A DNA stretch of 64,000 nt from Bugulina stolonifera. Its lineage: Eukaryota; Bryozoa; Gymnolaemata; Cheilostomatida; Bugulidae. Within the stretch, counting starts at the first letter, position 1, and each line of letters starts with the position of its first letter. Both the position numbers and the translations under genes were made by a program. The notes beneath the pieces were generated by a model. That model was not told the origin of the DNA, made no database searches, and saw only the letters and a program-made list of their open reading frames with translations. Shown here in pieces: positions 62,076 through 64,000 of this stretch. The stretch covers positions 7,699,501 through 7,763,500 of the forward strand of contig OW285196.1 in the NCBI GenBank assembly GCA_935421135.1, read 5' to 3'.

Positions 62076-64000
62076 TTTATTTCCAGATTAGACGTGCTGG
62101 ACTCCACAACGATAATCGTTACGATTGAACGAACATAGAAAGAACACAAATATTTTATTTTCTATACGACTGATATCAATGCAAACGATCCAATCCGATA
62201 GATTTTCATAAATTTTAGGTAGAAATAGCAAGTTTTATTTTGCTAGAACTTTCCGAATTTTGTTAGTAGACCGAGCCACTATGACAGCAAGCATAAGCTT
62301 ACTTTTTGTAATAAAGATGATTGTCCTCCGCTGCTGTTGCTCCCTTTGGACCAATGAAGCGTATACTTTAGATTTCTAGCCAATAATCACGCATGAACTA
62401 GGTATTTCGAATAAAGGAAATTATTTGACCTATCACTGTCAGGGAGAGATAACTCTGAACCGTTGCAAACTGAAGGATGGCCTATGGTGTACTACACTGT
62501 AATGATTGGAGCGCACTAGAGGTCTGTCGCCCCCCTGTTGGTTACGGTTACTACATGACCTGCTGAGTAACAATGACTAGTGTTGACTTGCTCAAGCTGC
62601 TACTTGTACTTGTACTCGTGCTACTTGTGCCTCTCCTCCCTTCTTCCTTTTTTCTCTTTGTTTATTTATTTATTCTCTCCTATAAGTTGTATATAATATA
62701 TATTTATATATGGTCAACAAGTTACTTTTAACAACTGTTATCTGTAAACTTTGAGAAGACCCCAATAAATGTAAATGTAAAATGTAAATGTAGGTCCGGG
62801 TGTTCCTTGTTGCTCCTTTGCTCCCGTGTACAATGCTACCCTAGCTGCTCTGGTTACAGTTCCTATGGGAACTTTGGCTAAGAACTACTACAATCATGTA
62901 GTTAGTAGTTTGATTTCAGAAGCATGTAAGTTTAATAAAAATATCTCCATTGCTTGCCTAAGAACAACTAAATTGACACATAAAACAATCTCTACTTACA
63001 TGTACATGTAAAACAAAAAGTGTTCCTGGCTAGTTTCGGTAAAAATCAACCCAAAGCCAATCTATATCAGCCATAAAAGTAATTACCATAAAACAAACAA
63101 CTAGGACTATTACATACATTATGTGACTGCAAAGTTGGTTGCATTTGTATATTGTTTTTGAGTAGAACCTACAGCATTAGGAGCTGAAACACGCTGCGAT
63201 GGACAGGCCTCCTGGAGTAGTCTACACTGACTACACCCATGGCTTTGGCTGAGCAACTTGGAACATGTGTGATATGGCTCCTGGGACAAGCTACCACCCT
63301 AAGAGCCTAGCTGAACAACTGACATCTTGGACTTTGTGCCAGCTAGCATTACAACCTTGTGCCATACAATGTACTTATCCTTTGTTAGAAGCAATAATAA
63401 TTATATGTACATGTATGTTATTACACTCAATTACTGCAGCAGTAATGAGGGCAATAACAGTGCCATTACTTCAAATGTTACATAACCCTTGCATCAAAGA
63501 TTATCCTGGTTCAGTTGCACCTGGCCCAGTTGCACCTGGCCCAGTTGCACCTGGCCCAGTTGTACCTGGCCCAGTTGTACCTGGCCCAGTTGAACCTGGC
63601 CCAGTTACACCTAGCCCAACTGTACCTAGCCCAGCTGTACCTAGCCCGGTTTCACATCTGTTACATGACTGTAGTTTATGTGCAATATTAATAACAGTAA
63701 ACAGTAAATTGGCATGTTAGTATTATTTTGCCGAATGATTATATTATCCATCTCATGCATGGTCATAAAAAGTTTTAGGTTTGCATGAAAGAAAACACAA
63801 CAGGTGATCAGTCATATCTGGTTACAATAGATTGTAAGTAAATCACAGATTAATCCAACAGCATAATAAATTACAGGCCAGAACATGACGATACACTGTC
63901 TACTCTACTGCATGAGAACCATTAGTGTTGAAATGCTATATTATGTACCAGGTTATACGCAGGTAATATCCTAGCAGGTAGATATTCTAGGAAATAGATT
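62076..64000. other. SUGT1 upstream region, no firm gene
   Basis: The first part is the presumptive SUGT1 promoter, without a TATA box. A possible plus-strand exon at about 62795-62924 (acceptor AAATGTAG, frame reading VYNATLAALVTVPMGTLAKN, donor GCAT/GTAAGT) has no recognised domain. A frame at 63265-63720 is open mainly because of the repeat at 63505-63652. Confidence 0.35.
63505..63652. repeat. 15-bp repeat TTGCACCTGGCCCAG
   Basis: About ten tandem copies with substitutions; in one plus-strand frame they read PGPVA/PGPVV/PSPAV pentapeptides. No splice signals or domain context make this a convincing exon. Confidence 0.85.

Overview
The window is nuclear DNA of an animal. It is AT-rich, its genes are split by GT-AG introns of a few hundred bases to a few kilobases, and it carries tRNA-derived SINEs, solo LTRs and short inverted-repeat transposons. 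The gene set (a DEG/ENaC channel, an RNF213-like RING protein, a D-cysteine desulfhydrase-like enzyme, a membrane collagen and SUGT1), together with very frequent TACATGTA palindromes and TTATCTCCC motifs, suggests an aquatic invertebrate, perhaps a spiralian such as a mollusc. The organism call is inference.

Layout. (1) 300-13838, minus: thirteen coding exons of an RNF213/mysterin-like RING ubiquitin ligase; the 5' part is not found and the 3' end is uncertain. (2) 14.0-22.0 kb: no gene seen; a cluster of solo or broken LTRs of at least two families, with nested insertions. (3) 22667-32555, minus: a complete 12-exon, 503-residue DEG/ENaC sodium channel gene. Its introns hold a SINE, a TTAA-flanked MITE, a solo LTR, a pentanucleotide array of about 970 bp and a foldback hairpin. 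(4) 34245-41816, minus: a complete 9-exon, 362-residue PLP enzyme of the D-cysteine desulfhydrase/ACC deaminase family. (5) 42.2-45.3 kb: a diverged inverted repeat enclosing an unidentified pair of possible exons. (6) 46.66-53.77 kb, plus: a TATA-type promoter, a 5' UTR exon and eight coding exons of a type II transmembrane collagen with a furin-type site and a His/Thr/Pro octapeptide repeat. (7) 54748-62075, minus: a complete 10-exon SUGT1 gene (TPR, CS and SGS domains), convergent with the collagen gene. (8) 62.1-64.0 kb: a low-complexity proline-rich tract and one weak exon candidate.

Exons were joined by reading frames and splice signals. Codon phase is consistent at every junction inside the four complete models, which is the main support for them. 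The genes do not form an evident pathway; this is an ordinary animal gene neighbourhood. The most notable observations concern splicing and repeats: two independent tandem duplications of 5' splice sites (one in frame inside the SUGT1 CS domain), a MITE inserted directly beside a splice donor, a SINE-derived hairpin beside another donor, and an intronic array that reads as about 190 consecutive splice-donor-like motifs on the transcribed strand.
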